From: Argyresthia goedartella
Lineage: Eukaryota > Arthropoda > Insecta > Lepidoptera > Argyresthiidae
DNA: 64,000 nucleotides
Direction of reading: 5' to 3'
Assembly: GCA_949825045.1 (NCBI GenBank)
Contig: OX463811.1
Coordinates: forward strand, 310,001-374,000
Shown here: positions 55,563 to 64,000 of the stretch, piece by piece
How positions within the stretch are numbered: the first letter of the stretch is position 1
Layout: every line of letters begins with the position of its first letter
Made by a program: the position numbers and the translations under genes
The notes under the pieces: generated by a model
Seen by the model: the letters and a program-made list of their open reading frames with translations, nothing else
Database searches by the model: none
Told to the model about the DNA's origin: nothing

Positions 55563-56164
55563 TTGACGGCAGGGGAAACGAACATAATACCAAATAAACT
55601 GCAAACGACGTACGAGATATTTTAAAGGTCTATCAAACAATGTTTGCCAGAATGCAAGGTGCAACTGACGCTATTAAAATATGCCTACCAGATGTTACTG
55701 TGAAAGGTTGTAATTTTCAATTTAATTTAAATAATCCCTGAATAAGCCATGTTGCAACCTTCAGCTCCAGGCACATCTCCACACTAGGATATCGTGTGTC
55801 ATCCGTCGTTGCGTTGCAGTGTTGCAGAATCATCGCCGAGCCGACCCACTAACAGCCGCACTAAGTCACAATCAATGCGCGACTGATTGGCCGGCCGCTC
55901 GCTGGCTCGGGCGAACAACACGTGAGGTATTTTTAAACTTCAGGGCTACTGTGAATAAGCTTCTGAACCGGACGGTGACTTTGACCTAAAAATCTTGAGT
56001 TTATAGTAAGTTGGCTTTCAAATGAACATCCGTGTGCTCCCTCAATATCTTCGTTGGAGCATGGAGACATGTCGCAGCGACATCATAGAATGGCCAACCA
56101 TTTCATGATTTGATGAAACATGTCTTATTAAAATAATTTTTATTCAGTACTTACTACCGTTTTT
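55563..56164. other. Non-coding stretch
   Basis: 55790-55930 is GC-richer (GGCCGGCCGCTCGCTGGCTC) and could be a promoter or an exon of unknown origin. No open frame with a domain. Confidence 0.3.
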
Positions 56165-56545
56165 GTGATCTACATATGTCAACGTAAAATTGTCAAAACC
56201 GTTAGTTGATAAACTAATGTTTTTTTCTGTTAGCTTGTTAACTATCGACAGATAGTAAACTGTAGCGTTCTGCTCACTATATGACGCGTTAGTTGATAAA
56301 CTAACGGCTAAAACCGTTAAATATAAAACTGATTTAAAGTTGAATTGCAAACGAAATACTAGGGCAAACAGCGGTAGCTTCGCTGCGCTCGCCCCCTCTA
56401 GTCTTCGTGTTAGGTTGACATGTAAGAATAAAAGAAACGTAAATTCTAAACCCTGTCGGTCTGGTTTACTATCTGTCGATAGTTGATTAACTAACACGTA
56501 AGTTTATCAACTAACGGTTTTGACTATCTTACGGTGACACATTCA
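56165..56545. mobile_element. MITE with inverted ends and CCGTTAGTT palindromes
   Basis: The left end (about 56176: GTCAACGTAAAATTGTCAAAACCG) and right end (CGGTTTTGACTATCTTACGG, then TGACAC) are inverted copies. Palindromes CCGTTAGTT / AACTAA-GG occur near both ends. Inside is GGTAGCTTCGCTGCGCTCGC, related to the hairpin MITE. Partial copy at 35955-36145. Confidence 0.65.
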
Positions 56546-57141
56546 TGTCGAACGAACACGAAGACAATTCGGGGGCTTCCCAGCGCTCGTCCCCTTTCGT
56601 CTTCACTTGAGCTACCGCAGTGTTTTTCCCTGAAAGATTTCTTCGTTCAATGAAAATCCTAATTCAACCATGCTTGGCCATTCATGATATGGTCAATTCT
56701 ACGATATGATTACGACAGAAACATAATTTCGATGGTGGCTCTCTTGGCAAAGTTGCGTTTGAGTGTTGCCAACAACAAAACGTGTCAGACACCATTGGGA
56801 TTACAAAATAAAGCTTGAAACAGATAAAAACCGGCCAAGTGCGAGACTCGCGCACTGAGGGGTCCGCATATATATCTTTTTTTTTGTGAAGGAACTCTTA
56901 ATTGATGATTTTCTGATTTTTTTCTTTAATTGTGTTAGAAGACCTTGCTTAGTGCTATATTTCATGACTCCAGGTCAACGGGAAGTACCCTATAGGTTTT
57001 AATTCCCTTGCGAATACCAAGCAATTTCATTGATAAAAATTGCATTTAATTATAGGTAGTCTATGCCATGAATACATATTTTTTTTGTATATATTTATTG
57101 CACATAATAATAGTAGTATATGTGACTGCTGCATAATGGAG
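56546..57141. repeat. Repeat fragments
   Basis: 56560-56640 is another hairpin-family piece (CGAACACGAAGACAATTCGG ... GTCTTCACTTGAGCTACCGC). 56820-57010 begins like the Lepidoptera repeat (CCGGCCAAGTGCGAGACTCG) and then matches about 35690-35740 (CCAGGTCAACGGGAAGTACC / TTGATTCCCTTGCG type). No gene. Confidence 0.5.
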
Positions 57142-57221
57142 GGCATTAAAACTCGAGAGTGGGTTTATGAAACGAGCCGAAGGCGAGTTTCATAATAATA
57201 TCACTCGAGAGTTTTAATGCC
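57142..57221. repeat. Perfect 20-bp inverted repeat with nested hairpin
   Basis: GGCATTAAAACTCGAGAGTG (57142-57161) and its exact reverse complement (57202-57221). Between them TATGAAACGAGCC / GGCGAGTTTCATA forms a second stem (57166-57194). Confidence 0.9.
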
Positions 57222-57610
57222 TAATTATGTACAGTTACATACACTAGTTTATCTACACACATATCATAAGCTCTCTTTGATGTGTTCAGGAACCGCATGT
57301 TTGACCGGCATTGTGGTTCTGCAATTGTTTAGCTTGTTTTTTAGTGCCAACTTCACGCAGGCGGGCGTCGGCGTTCGAAATTTGAATGTCAGTACCAACT
57401 TCACAGACAAACTAGGGACGGCACGCGGGTGGGCGTCGGCGTTTGAAATTTGAATGTCATTATATGTAGAAAAACTACACATAATGACCATTATGTGTAG
57501 TATTCCAGATACGAAACGAGTTTTTACCAAGTAGTTTAACATAATGCTGATCGTAACGTGCGGTTTTTGAACGCAGTAAAGAGGGTTTATGATACCTGTG
57601 TAGGTAAACG
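57210..57610 (+). repeat. Dispersed repeat 'AATTATGTACAGTTACATAC' family, copy 2
   Basis: Matches 36690-37030. Here an internal block GGCGTCGGCGTT-GAAATTTGAATGTCA is present twice (about 57363 and 57431). Confidence 0.65.
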
Positions 57611-58286
57611 ACATAAGATATAATAAAACAGACAGAACATCTACAAAGGCATCCTTATATAGAGATCTCTTCCAGAAAACCCAAGGTTGATAAGAATAAT
57701 TTATATACAGGATAGACCTATGTGCTCTGATAAGATACATATATGCATACACCGATTTACTTATCAGCTATGAATAACGTATCGATTATCGATATCGATA
57801 TCAATTATACTTAGTTTATTTAAGAAATATATAACTATTGCCCGCACGCTACACAGCGATTGTGGCACGCGCGGTCACTACCTGGCACTAAGTGCAGGAA
57901 CATCTGCGCTGAGGGCCCCACCCAGCACCCACCCCCCACCCACCCTCAGCATAACGCTGAGTTAGTGCCTTTTGCACGCCAAGGACACACCGTGACCCGT
58001 GACCCTACCGCGTGCTGTGTCGATATTTGACCAGGTAGTCCAATACATCTAGAAACCTGTCTCAAGCTGAACCTATTTCAACCAACACGTGTGACAGTAT
58101 CAGAATTATATAATTCCACCTGTTGTATTTTTATAAGTTATTTTTTTTGTTAAAAAGATAGCATTTGACTATGACGTCACATACTAGTATTTCGTAGAAC
58201 TCGTCAACAAATTACCGTTTTGACAGTTCCTAAAAAGTATCTTTTTGAGTAGCAGTCAAATAACGTCTGTTTTATTTTTGTCTTTT
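57611..58286. other. Non-coding stretch with TATCGATA motifs
   Basis: 57780-57806 holds overlapping TATCGATA octamers (ATTATCGATATCGATATCAA). 57840-58010 is GC-rich with a C-rich run (CCCACCCCCCACCCACCC). No gene follows on either strand, so promoter function is unproven. Confidence 0.35.
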
Positions 58287-58475
58287 TAGGGTTCCGTACC
58301 CGAAGGGTTCCAAACGGGACCCTATTACTAAGACTTCGCTGTCCGTCCGTCCGTCCGTCCGTCCGTCTGTCACCAGGCTGTATCTCAAGAACCTAGCTAG
58401 CTAGAGAGTTGAAATTTTCACAGATTATGTATTTCTGTTGCCGCTATAACAACAAATACTAAAAAACAGGATATG
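58287..58475 (-). repeat. Lepidoptera interspersed repeat, truncated
   Basis: AGGGTTCCGTACCCGAAGGG, a run of GTCC units, TGTCACCAGGCTGTATCTCA and TGCCGCTATAACAACAAATA. It stops where the OTU-LINE tail begins. Confidence 0.75.
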
Positions 58476-58724
58476 AATGAATGAATGAATGAATGGTGCT
58501 TCTCCAGCCAGGGTTCTAAACCTGTTCCGGTATTTCGGCCGGCATACCAGAGAGCACGAGTTTTGAGGGGGGGCGGAATGACCTGCTCGATAGGAGAGGA
58601 AGGAGCGTGAATTCAATCGACCGACTCTTCAGCCTGAAGCCAATATAGGATATGTGGAATGGGGAGGATATAGGATTTGGAGAGCAGCTGTTGTTTTCTT
58701 CAACTTCATGTTTTCCTTCTATTT

Positions 58725-61586
58725 TCAGGTATTGTTATAGGTTGAGTTTCCTGTCCTGTCGTGTTCGTTTGGGTTATCCGGTAAGGTCTCCGTTTCGCTT
58801 TCGCTGTCTGTTTCTGGAATATGGTATATTTGGCTCGATGCCTTTCTGACTTCGTCCCTGTTGTGTGCTGATTCTGTCCAGTAACTGTGTTCTTTACCGT
58901 AGTATTTGATGTCATGCTTAAGGGAATCCTTCCAGGTGTAAATGGGTCGGCCAACTTTCTTCTTCTTTGCTTCGTATTTCAATGCAGCGTGGAGTAGGTG
59001 TTTTTGTGGGCGTCGTAGAATATGTGTATAGTAACACATCCGATGGTTTTTTATTTGTTTGGTTATTGTTTTGCCCTGTAGTAAGTCATGAATTTTGTGG
59101 TGTCTTGGATAGCTTCTGGCGTTCTCGAACATGTCTCTGAGGATCAGGCGTTCATATTTTCTTAGTCTAGAACGGTTTGCTTTGGTGAGGGCTGCCGCTT
59201 TAAGTCCGTATGTTATACACGGTGCTATAACCATTTTGTAAATCAGGCGTACTATTTTCCAGTCCATGTTGGATTTCTTTATAAAATTCATTAGGGCCTT
59301 GGAATTGCCTATGGCTTGCCGGCATCTCTTCTTTATTGTGTCTCTCCTACTATGTCCTGCCGTTATATATGTGCCGAGATATTTTATTTCGTCTACGGGT
59401 CGTATTGGAACTCCGTCCAATACGATCACTTGTGGGCGCTGGGTGTTTATGGGGTCTCTTATAAGAATTTTCGTCTTTGTTTCGTTAGTATCGAGCCCTA
59501 CTGTTTTTAATAGTGCTTTCAAGTGCGTGACGATTTGGTCAAGGTGTTGTAAATCTTGACAAACGATGATGAGGTCATCCGCGAAGGAGAGAATAAGTGG
59601 TAAGACTATTTCTTCATCTTGGTCCAGTTTTATGTTGGGAATTTCTTCTTCCAGTGTTTTGAGTACATCATCCATTAATATTGTAAATAGTCTTGGTGAC
59701 AGTGGACAGCCTTGCTTTACTCCTTTTCCTTTGTTGATCAAGTTACTTTGCTGTCCGAACCATTTGATGCAGGTCCGTTCATACATGCAGGCTTTTATTA
59801 TCCTATTGGTTAAAATCTTATTGGTCCTTGAAAGGAGAATATCCTTGAGCACGTTTAGGTCTATAGTATCAAATGCTTTGGCGATATCTAGTGCCAGTAC
59901 ATATGTTCTGTTACCCGCGCGCCATTCTTCGTCTAATACTCTGCGTAGTGTGAAGATGTGGTCATCGGTGGATCTATTGCGGAGAAATGCTGCTTGGTAG
60001 TTCCCGAGTTCTTTTGTTATCTCGTCTAGTTTGATGAGCAGGTATGTCGCGTATATGCGATATCCTGTATTACACATTGTTATACGGCGATAGTCATTGG
60101 TGTCTTGCGGGTTTCTGATTTTGGGGATAGGTACTTGGACCGTTTCATTCCAGGACTCCGGTATTATATTTTCTGTCCATGCTCTGTGCATTGTTTTGGT
60201 AATAACCTTTAACAGTTGTGGCGGTATTCCTTTGTACAGTTCCGGGACTACCTGATCTGTACCCGGCGCTGTTCCGTTACGCATGCGGCTGATTATCGTT
60301 TTTATGTCGGCTATTGTTGGACCATTTTCTAGATAGTCAGGGTTTAATGAAGTTTCGTTAGGGATAATCATAATGTTAGGGCCTTCTGATTTCCTTAATT
60401 CCTGTTCCCAGCGTGACATTGGGATAAATCGTTGTTTTTTCCACCGTCTCGATTGAAGCTGGTGTCGTCTGTAATAGTGGTACACGATTTGCATGCGTTT
60501 GCTTGGGTGTTTTTTTCCTAGGCCTTCAAAAAATGCTCTGCATTCTCGTTTTTTTTCTTTATCAATAATTTCCTCAAGACGTCGTCGGCATTCTTTGAGT
60601 TGTTTATTGATTGTTTGGTCGGTTGGTCGACGTCTTTTAAGGAATTTGGCCTTTTGTAAATTTGCCAGAGCAATTCGGTGTTCCCGCGATCTAGCGGGTT
60701 TTACGGAAAGTGTTTTTTGGGCTACTGACTTCATAACCCCTGTAATAGATTCCCACGGAATGTCGGGCGTATATTCGTCGTCATTTTCTTTAAATTTGTA
60801 GTTGTTCGCCGTAAGTTCTTCCATAATCCCGTTATGGTATTTTACTTTTGTGTCATTCATTTCATCTCGTGCTAGGGCGGTGTACGAACACTGTTTATAG
60901 TTGAACTTTAAAGCTGTTATCGCTTTGTACTTAGTTTGGGTTGTACTCTTTGTTGATTCCATTTGCGTGTCGCCAGTTCTTGGAAGCAGGTTTAGTGGGT
61001 CTATTTCACCCCAGATTATCTTGTGGTCGGAAATATGCAGGTAGCTCCATTGTCCTCTGATGAAGTTAAATGTGTGTGGCGCATTATTCGAGATAATTAT
61101 ATGGTCTAGTTGTGATTTTGTTTTCCCGTTAGACCATGTGGCCCGACATGACTTGCGAGCCCAGGTGGTTTCTATTTTTAAGTTTTCGCGGGAACAGATA
61201 TCCATTAGCATTTCTCCGATGATATTTGATGATTTGTGTAGGAGATTTGTTCCTATAATTCCCTTTTTCCTGTATTCCTTTGTATCGCCTAGTCCGATAT
61301 GCGCGTTAAAGTCACCTAGCATTAATATTTTGGCTTTGTTTGGTTTCTTTTGAATAATCTTTATAAGTTGCGAAAACGCTGCGGTTGCTCTCGTGGAAGA
61401 GCTGGGGATATGTGCGTTTATTTCATATAGTGTATTAGTGGCCGATGTTATTGTTGCTGCCATGGTTTCCAGGTCGCGATTTATATTGTGGACCGTTAAG
61501 TTCAGGTCCTTTCTAATTAGTATAGCTAAGCCACAGTGTGCGATGCTGGTTGTGCCTGATAGATACCAGAGATAGTGTTTTGACAC
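58725..61586 (-). CDS. LINE endonuclease-reverse transcriptase (main frame)
   Basis: 953 residues, uninterrupted. Endonuclease: KILMLGDFNAHIGLG, KSQLDHIIISNN, HISDHKIIWGE. RT: MRNGTAPGTDQVVPELY, VPIPKIRNPQDTNDYR, YQAAFLRNRSTDDHIF, VLALDIAKAFDTID, GVKQGCPLSPRLFTILM and catalytic LILSFADDLIIVC. Then ETKTKILI, IKYLGTYITAG and a C-terminal thumb with KYERLILRDMFEN. QGCPLSPRLF plus FADD fits RTE-like or related clades. The first residues (VSKHYLWYLSG) are mid-endonuclease: the true start is in the OTU frame upstream, and a small indel at about 61587-61600 separates them. Confidence 0.85.
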   Translation of the reverse strand: MSKHYLWYLSGTTSIAHCGLAILIRKDLNLTVHNINRDLETMAATITSATNTLYEINAHIPSSSTRATAAFSQLIKIIQKKPNKAKILMLGDFNAHIGLGDTKEYRKKGIIGTNLLHKSSNIIGEMLMDICSRENLKIETTWARKSCRATWSNGKTKSQLDHIIISNNAPHTFNFIRGQWSYLHISDHKIIWGEIDPLNLLPRTGDTQMESTKSTTQTKYKAITALKFNYKQCSYTALARDEMNDTKVKYHNGIMEELTANNYKFKENDDEYTPDIPWESITGVMKSVAQKTLSVKPARSREHRIALANLQKAKFLKRRRPTDQTINKQLKECRRRLEEIIDKEKKRECRAFFEGLGKKHPSKRMQIVYHYYRRHQLQSRRWKKQRFIPMSRWEQELRKSEGPNIMIIPNETSLNPDYLENGPTIADIKTIISRMRNGTAPGTDQVVPELYKGIPPQLLKVITKTMHRAWTENIIPESWNETVQVPIPKIRNPQDTNDYRRITMCNTGYRIYATYLLIKLDEITKELGNYQAAFLRNRSTDDHIFTLRRVLDEEWRAGNRTYVLALDIAKAFDTIDLNVLKDILLSRTNKILTNRIIKACMYERTCIKWFGQQSNLINKGKGVKQGCPLSPRLFTILMDDVLKTLEEEIPNIKLDQDEEIVLPLILSFADDLIIVCQDLQHLDQIVTHLKALLKTVGLDTNETKTKILIRDPINTQRPQVIVLDGVPIRPVDEIKYLGTYITAGHSRRDTIKKRCRQAIGNSKALMNFIKKSNMDWKIVRLIYKMVIAPCITYGLKAAALTKANRSRLRKYERLILRDMFENARSYPRHHKIHDLLQGKTITKQIKNHRMCYYTHILRRPQKHLLHAALKYEAKKKKVGRPIYTWKDSLKHDIKYYGKEHSYWTESAHNRDEVRKASSQIYHIPETDSESETETLPDNPNEHDRTGNSTYNNT

Positions 61587-61597
61587 GTATGTCCCGG

Positions 61598-62290
61598 CTA
61601 TATACAGGCTATATGTATGTTTCTGTTTGTCAATTCAGCATCAATGTTGAGTCTCTTAGGTATTTCGGCGCATCCTCTAACGTTCCAAGTAGCAATGCGC
61701 ATACGCTCGCATGTGACTTTTGGTTTATATATGGGGCTGTGTCGTGTCATCGTATATCCGGTGTTGTCAGGGATGTCATCTATTGATGTTATGGTTGACC
61801 CTGAGGAGGTCATGGGTGTTGCCTTAAGTATCGGGGAAGGTATGTTGTTATCAGTTTGGCTGTCGGTTGCTAGATTCGTGGGTAAATTTTGTGATTCAAG
61901 CAAGTATACGCTGTCGTAGTGGTTTCCTGTGAAGTTGAGGTTGATAGATCCCACTGCATCCGCGGGATTCTTGGGCCTGTATGTGAGCGATGGTGTATTT
62001 TGCTGGTGGATTGTTACGTTAATTAGAAAATATTCGGCGGCTGCTATTATAAACTCCTCTCCAGCCCAAGTGCCGTAATTCCACAGATTTTTAATGTAGT
62101 CATTGAGGGTTTCTTCAGGCTCGGCGATTGCAAACTTTATGTTCTGTTCATCGCAGTTTTCTTCTACATATTTAACTAGGTCCTTACGAATGTGGGTGTG
62201 GTCGAGTGTTAATTGATATAGGTGATTAATTTGATCAGCAATTGCGTGGAATAGGCGGTTACCATCTCTCGGCATTGATAAGGCTTTCAT
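61598..62290 (-). pseudogene. OTU cysteine-protease domain and start of LINE endonuclease
   Basis: 231 codons including the stop, from MKALSMPRDG. OTU signature: DGNRLFHAIADQI (normally DGN-C-LF), TWAGEEFIIAAAEYF, INVTIHQQN and GNHYDSVYLL with the catalytic His. A Ser/Thr-rich linker leads to RMRIATWNVRGC, the endonuclease start, and LTNRNIHIACI before a stop. The catalytic Cys is Arg (CGC, 62255-62257), one transition away from TGC. OTU domains cleave ubiquitin-type linkages; here the enzyme should be inactive. An in-frame stop lies 11 codons upstream of the Met. Confidence 0.8.
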
Positions 62291-62300
62291 CTTTTTGGAA

Positions 62301-64000
62301 TGTTGTTGAAAGAAAGAACTTAGAGCTAATTTGATTAATTTGAACTACCTACGTACCTATTGTTTATGGTACGGGTTGTGGCTGTCAAAGTTTGTGCGTA
62401 TCTTTGCGCACTTATTCTCGGTATTTTCTAAGAGAATTGGAGGCTGGGCCTGGAAGCTTTAAAATAGGCGTGAGAGAGACCCGCTTAGGACAAAGAGTCT
62501 TTGATTTTATTTTGTTATTGTTCGTCAGCTGCCTTTCGTTAATTGCCTGTTTTCTGCAAGATGGTAAAATGATCCTTTTATGATGTGCAAGTGTTGGCTT
62601 TTACTCGCTATTTCTCAGAATATGCAGTAGGCTTGCATTATTGTTTATTTTATTTTGTAACAGGTCAAGATGGGCTGGTTGGACCGGATGGTGGCAAATA
62701 GTTTAGTTTTGTTTTAGTGCTTGGGTAGGTTCCTGCCTAGTTTTGTATTTTCGTATACCTATCACCTACCTATTTGTATGGGACTATGCCTATGGAATAG
62801 TTTAGAGTTAGCGTAGGAATTTGGAGCGAGAGCGGTATCTGTTTATGAAATGGTAACCAGCATTACGAAGGATGTTACCTGCCAGATATAAAGTTAGTTT
62901 TGCTGTTTTATCTGATACAGGGCTATCTTAATCGGAGCAATCTCACCAGGTTCTTGCTCAGCTAGTGATACTCTCTGCACTGATATCACCTACTTCAGTT
63001 CACTTCATTAGTGCGTAGTAGTGAGGTCCGTGACACGGGTCGAGGTTCAGTCCCTGTGCAAGGCCCTATTGTTTATTGCTCGTTGGAATTCGTTTTTTCT
63101 TAGCTCGTTGTCCAGAGAAGGGGCTTGTTGCACAAAAAAAAGACGTATTTGCTTCGCCGTTTTGCAGCTGTGTTAGTTTGAGGAATGTTTTTTTGGCGTA
63201 ATTTATCTCTTTTGTTTAACTTTTTCTGTCCGGTATTGTTTGGGTTTTAGTGTCCTTATTCACGTGCCTGCAGGAAGTGCATGAAAGGGCCTGCCTCTTG
63301 GCGTGGGATAACACCACGACTCGTTGCGCAACTCTAGTTTCTATTGACTTAGCATTTATGATGATGTCGAATGTCTGTGATGAAATGAAGTAAGTCTGTT
63401 TCCCAGGTTGTTGCTGTTGAGAGAGCTTAATTTTATGGGTTAGATTCACTTAAGAAATACCTTAAATAATGAAGATTCTACGTCCTATGTAATCGTTTGT
63501 GTGTCCGGAGAAAGCAATTCATTGATAAGGTTAGGTTACTGCTGAGGAGATATCCCAGTGTCATGACACACCTAATGTGCTGGATAGGGTCGGGTAATAC
63601 TCCAGGATAACGGCGTGTCGTTAGGGAGTACTGTTATGTATTGCGTGAGACGTAAACTCGGGGTCTCTTCTAGTAGATTCGTCTGTGGAGATAAATATTG
63701 GTTGCATGCGTTAGGACACTGAATAGGAACGGGCTCACCAGGCAATACTCGTTGAGTTGTCTCAGCTATGTGCACCTATTGTCGTACACAATATTGTACA
63801 CGTATTGTCACAGCAGCGTGGCGTAGCCTATTATCTGGTAGGGCGCAGCTCAGAACCTATCTAATTCACATTTTACGCACTCTACTTTCACACTTGTAGC
63901 TATATTAGACACTCTCATATCATCTCGCTGATACAAAATCTCCGAAACGCGAGAAACCAGAGACAGAACAAAGGCGCGCGCCGGGTTGTAAACTATTGTT
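62301..64000. other. Unassigned region upstream of the OTU-LINE
   Basis: 1.7 kb, less AT-rich than most of the window, and could be the LINE's 5' UTR. A B-box-like GGTTCAGTCCCTG lies at about 63044, with no tRNA cloverleaf. Open frames up to 77 codons have no recognisable domain. Confidence 0.3.

Larger units (their letters stand above)
58473..62300 (-). mobile_element. LINE with N-terminal OTU protease domain
   Basis: One minus-strand non-LTR element: OTU domain, EEP endonuclease, RT, 3' UTR and a tetranucleotide tail (TTCA)n at 58475-58496. It has no visible partner copy in the window. The 5' boundary is unknown because the sequence above 62300 is unrecognised. Confidence 0.75.

Noticed and set aside
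59266..61786. Plus-strand open frames opposite the OTU-LINE
   Set aside because: Antisense shadows of a long conserved frame; no recognisable protein features.

Overview
The window is eukaryotic and almost certainly from a moth or butterfly (Lepidoptera). It is AT-rich, has spliceosomal introns, carries a piggyBac copy very like the classic moth element, and holds many repeat families that I recognise as typical of Lepidoptera. These include CR1/Jockey-type LINEs ending in short heptamer or hexamer tails, tRNA-headed SINEs, and the 'GTTCCGTACC ... GACGGACGGACAG' interspersed repeat. There is no bacterial or organellar gene organisation. Most of the 64 kb is layered transposable elements. I find one well-supported host gene, a three-exon C2H2 zinc-finger gene on the minus strand (37396-42979).

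Layout. 1-5250: a zinc-finger-headed LINE (minus) split by a nearly intact CR1/Jockey-type LINE (plus, 1236-4454). 6495-8250: a decayed PIF/Harbinger transposase and a region rich in inverted repeats. 8640-13770: a Jockey-like LINE (minus) split by a second LINE (plus, about 10478-12663). 14547-20527: a BEL/Pao retrotransposon (minus) with six in-frame stops and one frameshift. 20530-22025: LINE ORF1 and LINE 3'-end fragments. 22266-25235: MITE-like repeats, a Lepidoptera repeat and a SINE.

25371-33199: an imperfect tandem duplication of about 2.4 kb. Its first copy contains an apparently intact piggyBac (27393-29862), and its second copy keeps the empty TTAA site. Each copy ends in a 31-bp satellite, 9 units in the first and 29 in the second. 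33200-37240: SINE, MITE and LINE fragments.

37396-42979: the zinc-finger gene. Its 4.6-kb second intron holds satellites, LINE ends, a nested mariner-type MITE and a THAP remnant. 45434-48600: an uninterrupted two-exon P-element-type transposase with a THAP domain. 49729-51052: a Crypton-type tyrosine recombinase with an intron and two small lesions. 52826-58480: two satellites, MITEs and LINE ends. 58473-62290: a LINE whose polyprotein starts with an OTU protease domain lacking its catalytic cysteine. 62300-64000: no recognisable gene.

The elements do not form a pathway. Their value is chronological. At several places insertion order can be read directly, because the interrupted element rejoins exactly or because an empty duplicate site survives. 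All calls were made by reading translations and motifs. No database search was run, and family names rest on remembered family features.
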